From Chloroflexota bacterium (GTDB lineage: Bacteria > Chloroflexota > Dehalococcoidia > Lucifugimonadales > JADFKI01), in assembly GCA_022565015.1 (NCBI GenBank), contig JADFKI010000073.1, forward strand, positions 1 through 12,869: a stretch of 12,869 bases of DNA. Reading direction: 5' to 3'. A program made the position numbers and the translations under genes. The notes beneath the pieces were generated by a model. That model had not been told where the DNA came from. It was given only the letters and a program-made list of their open reading frames with translations, and searched no databases. Of this stretch, positions 1-7,367 are shown one piece after another (position 1 is the first letter of the stretch; each line of letters starts with the position of its first letter).

Positions 1-241
1 CCGGGCAATTCGAAATCTCACGAATCCTCCGCAGGGTCTCCCAGCCATCCATCTCCGGCATCTTGACGTCCAGAATAATGAGGTCCGGCAGGACCTTATA
101 GAACTGCTCGAGGCCGATGAGCCCGTTCGTCGCCGTTTCGATCCTGTAGCCCTCTTCCTGCAACACTCGACCGACGATTTCCCGGATGGAGGCATCATCT
201 TCAACGATTAAAATTACGGACTGTTCGTTGTCCTCTGGCAA
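1..241 (-). CDS. Response regulator receiver domain protein, N-terminal part (C-terminus cut by window edge)
   Basis: This is the first 80 residues of a two-component response regulator. The receiver-domain landmarks are in the right order: the acidic pair D15/D16 in VILIVEDD, the phospho-acceptor D58 in LIILDVKMPEMDG, and the following P62 and G66. A kinase would transfer phosphate to D58. The gene runs off the left edge, so it is not known whether an output domain follows. The start is taken as TTG at 241-239, because an AGAGGA ribosome site lies 6 bases upstream and the frame has a stop at 301-299 with no ATG or GTG between. The gene is divergent from a histidine kinase at 548, which makes that kinase its likely partner. 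The domain call is firm and the partnership is inferred. Confidence 0.9.
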   Translation of the reverse strand, partial: MPEDNEQSVILIVEDDASIREIVGRVLQEEGYRIETATNGLIGLEQFYKVLPDLIILDVKMPEMDGWETLRRIREISNCP

Positions 242-547
242 TTCCCATCCTCTGGGCTGAATCTTGGTGGGTCTTAGGGGCGTCGCAAACGTTGGTCCCT
301 ATTATATACGACATCTGCACGGCGATTCGAAACCGGTCTCAATAGCCAACTTAAATGTCACGGACCTGCCTATCATCGGGGATGACTCCTATAAAATAGG
401 GTGCTTCTACGTAGTACTATTACGTCATTATTACCATGTGCTCGAAAAGCAACGCGGTTAGGCTATGTATTGGGGAAATTGAAGAGAGGCGCTTGTCGCA
501 TTCATCATGCGCATCGCCCGCAATCTTGCGTCCGACAGCTGCCTCGG
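242..547. other. Spacer between divergent response regulator and histidine kinase genes, with promoter-like sequences
   Basis: No gene is seen in these 306 bases, which are visibly more A+T-rich than the flanking genes. On the minus strand TATAAT (complement of 301-306) could be the -10 of the response regulator gene, about 50 bases before its start, but no good -35 is present. On the plus strand TATAAAAT (390-397) could be a -10 for the kinase. Near 409-436 there are short palindromic pieces (TACGTA, then ATTACG and ATTATTACC) that could be a binding site. None of these is more than a guess from sequence. If the kinase starts further upstream than position 548, the right half of this spacer would be coding. 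Confidence 0.4.
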
Positions 548-2701
548 ATGCATCGAGTGGACCAAAGCTTGACGAAACCGCTGACACGCTTTCAGCCCAG
601 GTGGAGCATCGGCACCGTATTGACTGTTAGCATGGTGCTGACGATTGCCATGCTAATGGCGGTCACGACCCTTCTGGACGTTCGCCGTCAAAAGGCAATC
701 TTCGAGGACAATCTCGGCGCCAACGGACTCGCGATGCTAAATATGTTGAACAATGTGGTCAACGAGTCCCCCGGCGAGCTGAACGCGAAGGAAGTCAAGG
801 AGATGGTCGCCGTCGTGCGCAGTCAGCCGGACGTGTCGTTTCTTCGCATCTACTCCGCCGACAAGAATCTCCTAGACGGATTCGACAGAAAGGAGGTCTC
901 AACGCGTTCAGACTCTTCGTTCGTCCCGGTGTTTGACGGAGATGGACCGGTTATCAGCTACAGTGAGGGCAGGTTCGAGCTGAGCGGTCCTATCGGCGAC
1001 GAGACCGGCACCGTGGGCTTCGTTCAATACAGTTTCGAGACATCTTCGCTCCGGCAGGACCTGCGGCGGATCGCCATCCAAAAGCTCATTCAGACCCTGG
1101 CGCTGATAGCCGTCGGCGTCCCTATCTCCTATCTGATAGCCCGCCATTTCACGCATCCGATCAGGCGGCTGGCGAGGGCGGCAGAGTCCGTAGGCAGCGG
1201 TGACCTGCTGGTAAAGGACCGAAAAGACAGTCTGCGCAAAGACGAGCTGGGAGACCTTTCACGAGCGTTCTCAGACATGACGGAGGCACTTTCTGAGTCC
1301 AGGAAGCAGCTTGAGCAGGCATTGATTGAGGAGCATAAAAAGGCGTTCCATCTTCAGTCGTTGAAGGACATCGCGGAGCAGGGGCTTCAGGACAGGCCGA
1401 GGGACGAGCTTCTTACCTCCATGTTGAAGATCATCGTCTCAGCTCACGATGCGGACAGCGCGAATGTACACCTGTTTGATGAGAAGAAGCGAGTCCTGCG
1501 ACCCGTTGCGCTGGTGGGGATGGGATTCAACGATCTGAGACCCGGTACTTATCGAATCGGTGAGGGCATTGTAGGTAAGGTCCTTCTGGACCGCAGCTCT
1601 CTAATAGTCGAGGATGTTCTGAGCAGTGACATAGTAGTCAATCCCAATCTGAAGGAGAGGGGTATCAAGACCGTCGTGGCCAGTCCCCTGATCGTCCAGG
1701 ACAGGGCCTTGGGTGTGGTGACGCTTCATTTCAAGACGGGCCGCACGGCTGATGATTTCGAGCTTTCCGTGACGGAGCTCATGGCCGAGTCGATAGCCCA
1801 TGTTCTGGAACGGGTCCGCCTGTTGGAAACCGAGCGTAAGCAGGCGGCCGAACTGGCAGAGGCCAACGAAGCCAACGTAAGCATGATGAGGGATCTCGAG
1901 CTGGCACAGCAGCGCAACTTGCAGTCCGCGAAGATGGCGGCGGTAGGACAGTTAGCCGGTGGCGTGGCCCATGAAATCAACAATCCCCTCGCGTCGATCC
2001 TGGGGTTTGCTCAGCTAGGAAAGCAGAAGCTCCTGGCCGACATGGGAAGCCTGTCCGAAGAGCATAGCCTGGCCTATCTCGAGCGATACCTGGGCTACAT
2101 AGACAACGAGGCCCGCCGCTGCGCCCGCATAGTCAGCAAGATGCTGTCGTACACCCAGTCACCAGAGCAGCAGATGGTCCCCACCGACATTAACCAGCTG
2201 CTCGAGCAGGCGATTCGGACTAACATCAACAATATGGCAACGGCCGGGGTTAAGCCCGCCTTAGACCTTGCCGACGATCTGCCGTCGGTGCAGGGCCATC
2301 CCGCAAGCCTGGTCCAGGCCTTCAGCAACGTGATATCCAATGCCGTCGTCGCGATGCCCGATGGCGGCACACTGAAAATTCGCAGCCACCTCGTGGGAGG
2401 ACGCGCAGGCCCCCTATCGAGCATAGAAGTCAGATTCCAGGACTCCGGCCACGGCATGGACGCGGAGACGGCCTCCAAGGTATTCGACCCCTTCTTCACC
2501 ACGGCGGAGCCCGGAAAGGGCACGGGACTGGGGATGTACATGTGCTACCAGATCGTCCAACAACACGAGGGGGATATCGAAATAACCAGCTCGGAGCGCG
2601 AGGGCACGCTGGTCGTAATTAGATTCCACTCGCTGGAACAAGAGGATCTCGAAAGCATGCGTGATAACGTGCGAGGCGAGCCCTCGGATGTCGCACATTG
2701 A
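548..2701 (+). CDS. Membrane sensor histidine kinase (TM - sensor - TM - HAMP - GAF - HisKA - HATPase_c)
   Basis: This is a 717-residue sensor kinase that autophosphorylates on a histidine and should pass phosphate to a response regulator. Residues 21-44 and 177-200 are hydrophobic membrane segments that flank an extracytoplasmic sensor region of about 130 residues with no motif I recognise. A HAMP linker (about 196-250), a GAF domain (about 286-421), a short coiled stretch and the kinase core follow. The core has H475 in VAHEINNPL, an N-box near N594/N598, DSGHGM at 632-637, FDPFF at 646-650 and GKGTGLGM at 656-663. The H-box resembles NtrB/ZraS-type kinases. The frame is open upstream to a GTG at 401, but the extra 49 residues are rich in Arg, His and Cys and unlike a protein N-terminus, so the ATG at 548 was chosen. 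It has no clear ribosome site, and GTG 557 or TTG 569 are alternatives. Confidence 0.92.
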   Translation: MHRVDQSLTKPLTRFQPRWSIGTVLTVSMVLTIAMLMAVTTLLDVRRQKAIFEDNLGANGLAMLNMLNNVVNESPGELNAKEVKEMVAVVRSQPDVSFLRIYSADKNLLDGFDRKEVSTRSDSSFVPVFDGDGPVISYSEGRFELSGPIGDETGTVGFVQYSFETSSLRQDLRRIAIQKLIQTLALIAVGVPISYLIARHFTHPIRRLARAAESVGSGDLLVKDRKDSLRKDELGDLSRAFSDMTEALSESRKQLEQALIEEHKKAFHLQSLKDIAEQGLQDRPRDELLTSMLKIIVSAHDADSANVHLFDEKKRVLRPVALVGMGFNDLRPGTYRIGEGIVGKVLLDRSSLIVEDVLSSDIVVNPNLKERGIKTVVASPLIVQDRALGVVTLHFKTGRTADDFELSVTELMAESIAHVLERVRLLETERKQAAELAEANEANVSMMRDLELAQQRNLQSAKMAAVGQLAGGVAHEINNPLASILGFAQLGKQKLLADMGSLSEEHSLAYLERYLGYIDNEARRCARIVSKMLSYTQSPEQQMVPTDINQLLEQAIRTNINNMATAGVKPALDLADDLPSVQGHPASLVQAFSNVISNAVVAMPDGGTLKIRSHLVGGRAGPLSSIEVRFQDSGHGMDAETASKVFDPFFTTAEPGKGTGLGMYMCYQIVQQHEGDIEITSSEREGTLVVIRFHSLEQEDLESMRDNVRGEPSDVAH

Positions 2702-2723
2702 CAACATCGACGAGTTTCATCAG

Positions 2724-3131
2724 CTAACCTTCGCCGGACCATCCAATCAGCTTTGAGGGCCTTATCGTGATGAGGCAGAGATCCAACTCCCGCAGGGTCT
2801 TTTCCGCGTAGCGCTCGCCCTCCTCCAGACCCTGGTAGTGGACGGAAACCCTTCGCAATATGTCGGAGATGTCGCCCCCTGAGACCTCGGCGACGCCGTT
2901 TATGATGACGTATTCGTACGGTGGCTGGTCGGTCGCAATGGAGACCGAGACCCTGGGCTCGTTCTTCAGGTTCTTGATCTTCACGGAGCCGGTCTCCGCC
3001 AGCACCTTAACGACTCCGTCCTCGTACAGAAACCATACGGGCGCAACGTGAGGGGACCCGTCGGGTCGGACCGTGGCAAGGTCTGCAATGTGCGGCTTCG
3101 AGAGGTAAGCCTCTATCTGCTCGGGTGTCAT
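2724..3131 (-). CDS. PPOX-class flavin/F420-binding family protein (pyridoxamine-phosphate-oxidase-like fold)
   Basis: This is a 135-residue split-barrel protein. The N-terminal pattern IADLATVRPDGSPHVAPVWF (residues 15-34), followed by a strand ending in a Lys-Asn-Leu-Lys stretch (51-57) and PRVSVSI (59-65), is typical of the small PPOX-class oxidoreductases that use F420 or FMN. The substrate cannot be read from the sequence. It is not evidence for pyridoxamine-phosphate oxidase itself, although the run of genes begins with pdxST. The ATG at 3131 gives the usual family length. The frame continues upstream into tmk, but that stretch is in another frame of tmk and is not family-like. The gene follows the tmk stop by 41 bases on the same strand, so the two are probably co-transcribed. 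It converges with the kinase gene with a 22-base gap and no visible terminator. Confidence 0.87.
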   Translation of the reverse strand: MTPEQIEAYLSKPHIADLATVRPDGSPHVAPVWFLYEDGVVKVLAETGSVKIKNLKNEPRVSVSIATDQPPYEYVIINGVAEVSGGDISDILRRVSVHYQGLEEGERYAEKTLRELDLCLITIRPSKLIGWSGEG

Positions 3132-3172
3132 AAGGCGCTGACCTGTACGGGATGAATGCTGCAGGATGGTAG

Positions 3173-3904
3173 CTACGCGGGAAACTCCAGCTTCAGCTCG
3201 GGGGGCCCGGCGTCCGACGGTCCGGGTAGCTTCTCGGAGACGATCGACCATATCTGCTCGGCGATTTTTTCAATTGACTTGGCGGCGTCTATTATTCGAA
3301 ATCTTTCGGGCTCCTGCTCGGCCAGCTTGAGATAGCCGACGCGAATGCGCTCATGGAAATCGATGGACTCCTCTTCGAACCTGGTCGTGCCCTCCCTGTC
3401 GACGCGGCCACCCAAGGCCTCGTCCGCGATTTCCAGAGGTAAGACGGTCTGAAGCTCGCCGACCCTCTTTAGGCCTTCCTCCGGCGCGCAATCCAAAAGA
3501 AAGGTCAAGTCCGGCAACACGCCCTGAGTTGCAAGATGATTGACCGTGACCAGCTCTTCGATAGGCATGCGCCTTCCGTAGCCCTGGTATGCGATAGTCG
3601 AGTCAGCGTAGCGGTCCGCAATGATGATGCCCCGCTGCTGCCTCATCAGTGGTTTGATTACCTTCGCGACAAGCTCGGCTCTGGCCGCGGTGAACATGAA
3701 CAGCTCGGCACCGTGAGATATCGTCTCGCCTCCCCACGGTCTGCCCTTGAGGAGGTCCCGCATATGTCTCCCCAGGGGAGTGGAACCGGGTTCGTGAAGT
3801 AAGAGGCTCTGGTAATGCTCATCGACAAGTCTCTTGTGTAGCGTCTCTGCCTGGGTGGACTTGCCCGAGCCCTCTCCGCCCTCAAATGATATGAAAAGAG
3901 ACAA
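3173..3904 (-). CDS. tmk: Thymidylate kinase (dTMP kinase)
   Basis: This cytosolic enzyme phosphorylates dTMP to dTDP with ATP, on the path to dTTP. It has the P-loop GGEGSGKST (residues 9-17), the EPG(S)TPLG substrate loop near 38-45, the DRYADSTIAYQGYGR signature (97-111) and the FHERIRVGYL segment (183-192). The start is taken as TTG at 3904-3902, because this gives MSLFISFEGGEGSGKST, the standard N-terminus of the family, and an AGGGGGAG ribosome site lies just upstream. An ATG six codons earlier (3922) lacks a ribosome site. At 243 residues it is some 30 longer than the usual 205-215. The extra is an insertion before the LID segment (about 149-170) and a Pro-rich tail (about 224-243). 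A consensus-like promoter lies at 3977-4005. Confidence 0.95.
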   Translation of the reverse strand: MSLFISFEGGEGSGKSTQAETLHKRLVDEHYQSLLLHEPGSTPLGRHMRDLLKGRPWGGETISHGAELFMFTAARAELVAKVIKPLMRQQRGIIIADRYADSTIAYQGYGRRMPIEELVTVNHLATQGVLPDLTFLLDCAPEEGLKRVGELQTVLPLEIADEALGGRVDREGTTRFEEESIDFHERIRVGYLKLAEQEPERFRIIDAAKSIEKIAEQIWSIVSEKLPGPSDAGPPELKLEFPA

Positions 3905-3976
3905 GGCTCCCCCTAAAAGCATCTCTTGTGTCTCGTTACGGACTTACGGCCTACATCGGAAGTATCTTCGCGGAAG

Positions 3977-4005
3977 ATTGTATCCAACGAGCAGGCCGCG
4001 TTCAA
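3977..4005 (-). promoter_or_regulatory. Sigma70-type promoter for tmk
   Basis: On the minus strand TTGAAC (complement of 4000-4005) and TACAAT (complement of 3977-3982) are separated by exactly 17 bases. This is a near-consensus -35/-10 pair in the 131-base gap between the R3H ATPase stop and the tmk start. Transcription would begin near 3970 and leave a leader of about 65 bases. It suggests that tmk and the PPOX gene can be transcribed separately from the upstream genes. Confidence 0.65.
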
Positions 4006-4035
4006 GTCTGGACCCGAAGCCAGGGCCGAAGAGAG

Positions 4036-5601
4036 CTAGCGGCGGTATATGACCACGTGGCGGCTGGGCTCCCTGCCCGCGCTGGAGGATGCCAGGCCAT
4101 ACTTGTCCGCGATCTTATGCTGCAGGTGTCGGATGTAAGCTCCCTGGGGGCTCAGGTCCACCTGAGTGGCGCCGTCTTCGAACTTGACTGCCGCCTCCTC
4201 AGCCTCCTTCATCGCATGGACGACACTGTTTTCGGAGCGGGATAGATCATTTTGCTTTCGCGATATGGCCTGAACGAATTGCTGTATCTGGATCAGGGTG
4301 TTTTTTCGGAGCACGTAGACTGGTTTGCCCTGCTGCTCCGCCATTTTCAGCGCCTGGGTCCGCCTTCTATAGTAGTTCTTCGTCGTTAGCAGCAGGTCCG
4401 CGCGTCCCAGGTCCCCCACGACCTCTACCGGAGCGTTGAGGCCCTGCACGGCCTGTTGCAGCTTGCCCTTATTGACGCCGTAGGGAAGGATGCGGGTCAG
4501 TGTTACGGGTACCTCTGCTTCCTCTTCCTCGGGCTCTTCGACGTGGGATTCGACCCTGGAAGGCGTCCTTCCGTTCTGAGTGGCCAGCGACATGCTCGAG
4601 GCAGCCCTGCTCTTGCGGACCATTCCATCTTCGTCTACCATGCGGCGCTCGGGCGAAATCGTGTGGCCTCTGAGCAGGCGGTCCACGACCTCGGACACGT
4701 CGGCGTGTACTACCACCTGGTCCCAGCCCTGAATTTCGACGAGAATGTCGAAGGTGGGCGGCGCGCGCCGTTCCTGGACAGTCTTCTGGCTGCCCCGGCG
4801 TCGCGCCTCGACGTCGCCGAGCGTTACGGTGTGGACTCCCCCTATGAGGTCCGAGAGCGTCGGGTTTATGATGAGGTTGTCCAGCGTGTTGCCGTGTGCC
4901 GTGGCGACCAGTTGGACTCCGCGTTCAGCTATCGTTCGGGCCGCGTCCGCGTCCATTTCGGTGCCTATCTCGTCAATGACGATGACCTCAGGCATGTGGT
5001 TCTCGACGGCCTCGATCATCACCGCGTGCTGGAATGCGGGGGAAGGGACCTGCATTCTTCTGGCCCGGCCGATGCCTGGGTGCGGTATGTCCCCGTCGCC
5101 TGCGATCTCGTTCGAGGTGTCCACCACGATTACACGCCGGTGTGCATCGTCGGCGAGGACCCTGGCGACCTCTCTCAACATGGTCGTCTTCCCAACGCCG
5201 GGCTTGCCCAGGAGGAGAACGCTCTTTCCCGTCAGTATCAGGTCTTCGATAATTCGTATGGTGCCATAGACGGCCCTACCTACGCGCAACGTCAGTCCGA
5301 CGACCTTTCCAGACCGATTGCGCATGGCGGAGATACGGTGAAGCGTGCGTTCGATTCCCGCCCGATTGTCCTCACCGAAGGGGCTAATGTTACCTATGAC
5401 GTGTGCGATGTCCTCTTCGGTAACATCGCCACCGTCCATGACGAAGGTGTCGCCAAGAAAACGTGCTTCAGGCTTCCGGCCCAGGTCGAGCACCACCTCC
5501 AAAAGCTCGTTCAAGTCTTCCCTTTCGGATAGGGGCGCTTGCAGATGAGGCGGCAGCGTCTTAAGGAGACCCTGTAGGTCCGTATCTATGCGATTCTCCA
5601 A
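4036..5601 (-). CDS. R3H-domain AAA ATPase (SpoIIIAA/Ycf45-like), single-stranded nucleic acid binding candidate
   Basis: This 521-residue protein pairs an ATPase with a nucleic-acid-binding tail. The ATPase core shows Walker A GKPGVGKTT (132-140), Walker B VIVIDEIG (206-213), a sensor-like VATAHGNTL (232-240) and an RRRGSQ stretch (267-272). This pattern matches the SpoIIIAA/Ycf45 group of P-loop ATPases. An acidic low-complexity linker lies at 354-363 and a conserved-looking alpha/beta segment at about 367-450. The C-terminus has an R3H domain with the R-x3-H core IRHLQH (490-495) and the closing SRHVVIYR (513-520). The start is TTG at 5601, since an in-frame TAG lies three codons upstream. 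AGGA sits 4 bases before it, and GGAGGT is further away. The gene lies between the GNAT-like gene and tmk. I recall this ATPase next to tmk in Dehalococcoidia, but the job of the protein is not established. Confidence 0.88.
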   Translation of the reverse strand: MENRIDTDLQGLLKTLPPHLQAPLSEREDLNELLEVVLDLGRKPEARFLGDTFVMDGGDVTEEDIAHVIGNISPFGEDNRAGIERTLHRISAMRNRSGKVVGLTLRVGRAVYGTIRIIEDLILTGKSVLLLGKPGVGKTTMLREVARVLADDAHRRVIVVDTSNEIAGDGDIPHPGIGRARRMQVPSPAFQHAVMIEAVENHMPEVIVIDEIGTEMDADAARTIAERGVQLVATAHGNTLDNLIINPTLSDLIGGVHTVTLGDVEARRRGSQKTVQERRAPPTFDILVEIQGWDQVVVHADVSEVVDRLLRGHTISPERRMVDEDGMVRKSRAASSMSLATQNGRTPSRVESHVEEPEEEEAEVPVTLTRILPYGVNKGKLQQAVQGLNAPVEVVGDLGRADLLLTTKNYYRRRTQALKMAEQQGKPVYVLRKNTLIQIQQFVQAISRKQNDLSRSENSVVHAMKEAEEAAVKFEDGATQVDLSPQGAYIRHLQHKIADKYGLASSSAGREPSRHVVIYRR

Positions 5602-5703
5602 CGAGTCCTATCTACCTCCGATCTCATATTCCCAATTCCCATCGGCTCATAGCGTGCCGACAACCGGGATCCGCGGCCAGTGGCGCGCGCATTACCATTT
5701 AAA

Positions 5704-6732
5704 TCAGACGGATGGCACGGACGCGCGCAGCCGCGATTTCTCGCGGTCCTTCACAGTCAGCGACTTTACAAGGGTTACGTAGTCGGCGACCGCCCTAAAG
5801 CCTTTATCGACTATTAAACTCTGCAACTCTACCTGGTACTCGGGCACAAGGCAATATACCTCCGTCCCTTCGCTCATGCCCAGCAGTCCCATTTCGACCA
5901 TCGGTCCGAGGCCGTGGCGCCTTTCGGGGCGAGTGACGGCTTCGATCAGGCCGAAGGACGGGCGACGGGAGTACCGAAGCAACCCGGCAATCCCATCTTC
6001 GCCTTCCATGACGACCTCAGCGGACTTGCCCCCCGGCCGTTCACGGGACGCCATCCAACTCTCCAGGGTCATGCCCACGGCGAACCTAATCTCGGGCGGA
6101 GTAACGGCGTTGTACATCCTGAAAAGGTCGTGGTCATCCTTCGGGGCCTTATCTCGGAACGGCCCCGAGCTTCCAATATGCCCTGCCATGGGCACTGAGC
6201 TACCGCCTTCGAGTCTTTTCTGAAAGAGTACCTCGGATACCTGCGGGAAATACCCGCTCAGCTTCGCCACGTCGATGAGAGGATCGTCTCCGCTTAGGCG
6301 AATGAACACTCTCTCGCCGCCCTTCGCTGCGGCGGCCGTCGAAACGCTATCCAGGAGCAAGGGCAGCTGCCTGTGAGAGGCAGGCTTTGCGAACAGATGC
6401 GTTATCTCCCAGCTCTGCGGGCCGGACCGCTGACGGGCGGCCGCCACGCCTATTACGCCGGCGTCGCCGGATAATGCCCATGCGCAGCCTCTTCCGCGAA
6501 TGGACAGTCCGCTTCGGGAAATTCGGATGAGGGAGTAAAAGGACGACCTGAGTCCGGCCAGGCTCTTGAGCGTATGTGCTCGGTTGGCCTTGGCCGACTC
6601 CTCCCAGAAAACGAAACGTAGGAAATCCAGGGGAGTTAGCGACCTGGTTGCCGCGAAGTTCGGGGGCGCGTTCTTATTTCTAAGGACCGTAGCTACCTCC
6701 GACCGGCCTTGAGACCGTCGTCCCTTCTCCAC
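5704..6732 (-). CDS. GNAT-like acetyltransferase family protein, function unknown
   Basis: This 342-residue soluble protein looks like two weak GNAT acetyltransferase halves. The N-terminal half has strand-like stretches GVIGVAAARQ (92-101) and WEITHLFAKP (108-117), then helix and strand segments to about 173. The C-terminal half has EDGIAGLLRY (245-254), a region rich in Arg and Gly at 268-276 where the acetyl-CoA loop would be expected, and EVYCLVPEYQ (291-300) followed by GFRAVADYVTLVKSL (311-325), the usual end of a GNAT fold. The classical Q/RxxGxG/A loop is poorly preserved (RPERRHGLG), so catalysis is uncertain. The start is GTG at 6732. It has no ribosome site, and no better start is present nearby. 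The gene follows pdxT by 52 bases, and a promoter-like pair sits at 6772-6801. Confidence 0.65.
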   Translation of the reverse strand: MEKGRRSQGRSEVATVLRNKNAPPNFAATRSLTPLDFLRFVFWEESAKANRAHTLKSLAGLRSSFYSLIRISRSGLSIRGRGCAWALSGDAGVIGVAAARQRSGPQSWEITHLFAKPASHRQLPLLLDSVSTAAAAKGGERVFIRLSGDDPLIDVAKLSGYFPQVSEVLFQKRLEGGSSVPMAGHIGSSGPFRDKAPKDDHDLFRMYNAVTPPEIRFAVGMTLESWMASRERPGGKSAEVVMEGEDGIAGLLRYSRRPSFGLIEAVTRPERRHGLGPMVEMGLLGMSEGTEVYCLVPEYQVELQSLIVDKGFRAVADYVTLVKSLTVKDREKSRLRASVPSV

Positions 6733-6771
6733 GATACTAGAAGGGCTATGGTGCTATCCCTGCATATATAG

Positions 6772-6801
6772 ATGATACAGCCAATTACGTTGAACGTTCA
6801 A
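6772..6801 (-). promoter_or_regulatory. Possible promoter for the GNAT-like gene, -35 inside a palindrome
   Basis: On the minus strand TTGAAC (complement of 6796-6801) and TATCAT (complement of 6772-6777) are 18 bases apart, just before the GTG at 6732. The -35 lies within the last codons of pdxT and within a perfect palindrome. The predicted leader is about 33 bases. This is a sequence match only. Confidence 0.4.
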
Positions 6802-7366
6802 CCATCCTCACGAACAGCTCGTGAACACGAGTGTCGTCTGTAAGCTCGGGGTGGAACGCAGTGGCCAGCATATTGTCCTGCCGAACGGCAACAGGCCTTC
6901 CGTCCTCGACGGCGGCAAGGACCTCGACACCCTCTCTTAACTCTGTGACTACAGGCGCGCGAATGAATATGGCGTGAAACGGCGGCCCCTCGATCCCCTT
7001 GATATCGAGGTCGGTCTCGAAGCTGTCTGTCTGCCGGCCGAAGGCGTTGCGGCTCACCTTGATGTTCATCAGGTGAAGGGGCTCCGGCCGGTGGTCCTTG
7101 AGCTTATCGGCGATGACGATCATGCCGGCGCAAGTACCCCACACCGGCATGCCGTTCTTTACCTTTTCCACCAGCACCTCTCGAAATCCGAAGATATCGA
7201 TAAGCTGCACGATGGTCGTGCTCTCCCCGCCTGGGATAATCAGGCCGTCGACCTCGTCAAGCTGCTGAGGCTTTCGAATCTCCCGGGACTCGACGCCGAG
7301 GCGGTCAAGGGCCAGGATGTGCTCATGAAAGTCGCCCTGAATGGCCAGTAAGCCTATCTTGGGCAA
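6785..7366 (-). CDS. pdxT: PLP synthase glutaminase subunit PdxT
   Basis: This is the class I glutaminase half of the ribose-phosphate-dependent PLP synthase. It releases ammonia from glutamine and channels it to PdxS. The 193-residue protein has the family start KIGLLAIQGDFHEH (3-16), the PGGEST loop (45-50), the nucleophile C79 in WGTCAGM, and the H172/E174 pair in FHPEL that completes the triad. The start is TTG at 7366. It lies one base after the pdxS stop and gives the standard N-terminus and length, while the longer open frame upstream is an out-of-frame reading of pdxS. The one-base spacing implies translational coupling with pdxS and a fixed subunit ratio. The gene ends in a 14-base palindrome. 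Confidence 0.96.
   Translation of the reverse strand: MPKIGLLAIQGDFHEHILALDRLGVESREIRKPQQLDEVDGLIIPGGESTTIVQLIDIFGFREVLVEKVKNGMPVWGTCAGMIVIADKLKDHRPEPLHLMNIKVSRNAFGRQTDSFETDLDIKGIEGPPFHAIFIRAPVVTELREGVEVLAAVEDGRPVAVRQDNMLATAFHPELTDDTRVHELFVRMVERST
6789..6802. repeat. Perfect 14-base palindrome at the 3' end of pdxT
   Basis: GTTGAACGTTCAAC reads the same on both strands and spans the last codons of pdxT. The next flanking bases do not pair. It covers the -35 of the putative promoter of the next gene, so it may be a repressor site. Chance occurrence of one such 14-mer in 12.9 kb is low but not negligible. Confidence 0.6.
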
Positions 7367-7367
7367 C

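Noticed and set aside
409..436. TACGTA / ATTACG / ATTATTACC short palindromes and repeats as a definite operator
   Set aside because: The units are short and irregular in an A+T-rich spacer. Without comparison to other genomes they cannot be told from chance.
401..547. An N-terminal extension of the histidine kinase from GTG 401
   Set aside because: The 49 extra residues have a non-protein-like mix rich in Arg, His and Cys, the stretch is more A+T-rich than the gene, and there is no ribosome site at 401.
2724..3131. The PPOX-family gene as true pyridoxamine-phosphate oxidase (pdxH)
   Set aside because: It is only 135 residues, shorter than PdxH (about 200 or more), and matches the small F420/FMN-type subgroup. 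A cell with PdxST also does not need PdxH for synthesis.
4456..5532. A 358-codon open frame on the plus strand opposite the R3H ATPase gene
   Set aside because: It is exactly antisense to a gene with intact Walker motifs, has no family motif, and is explained by high G+C third positions leaving the opposite frame open.
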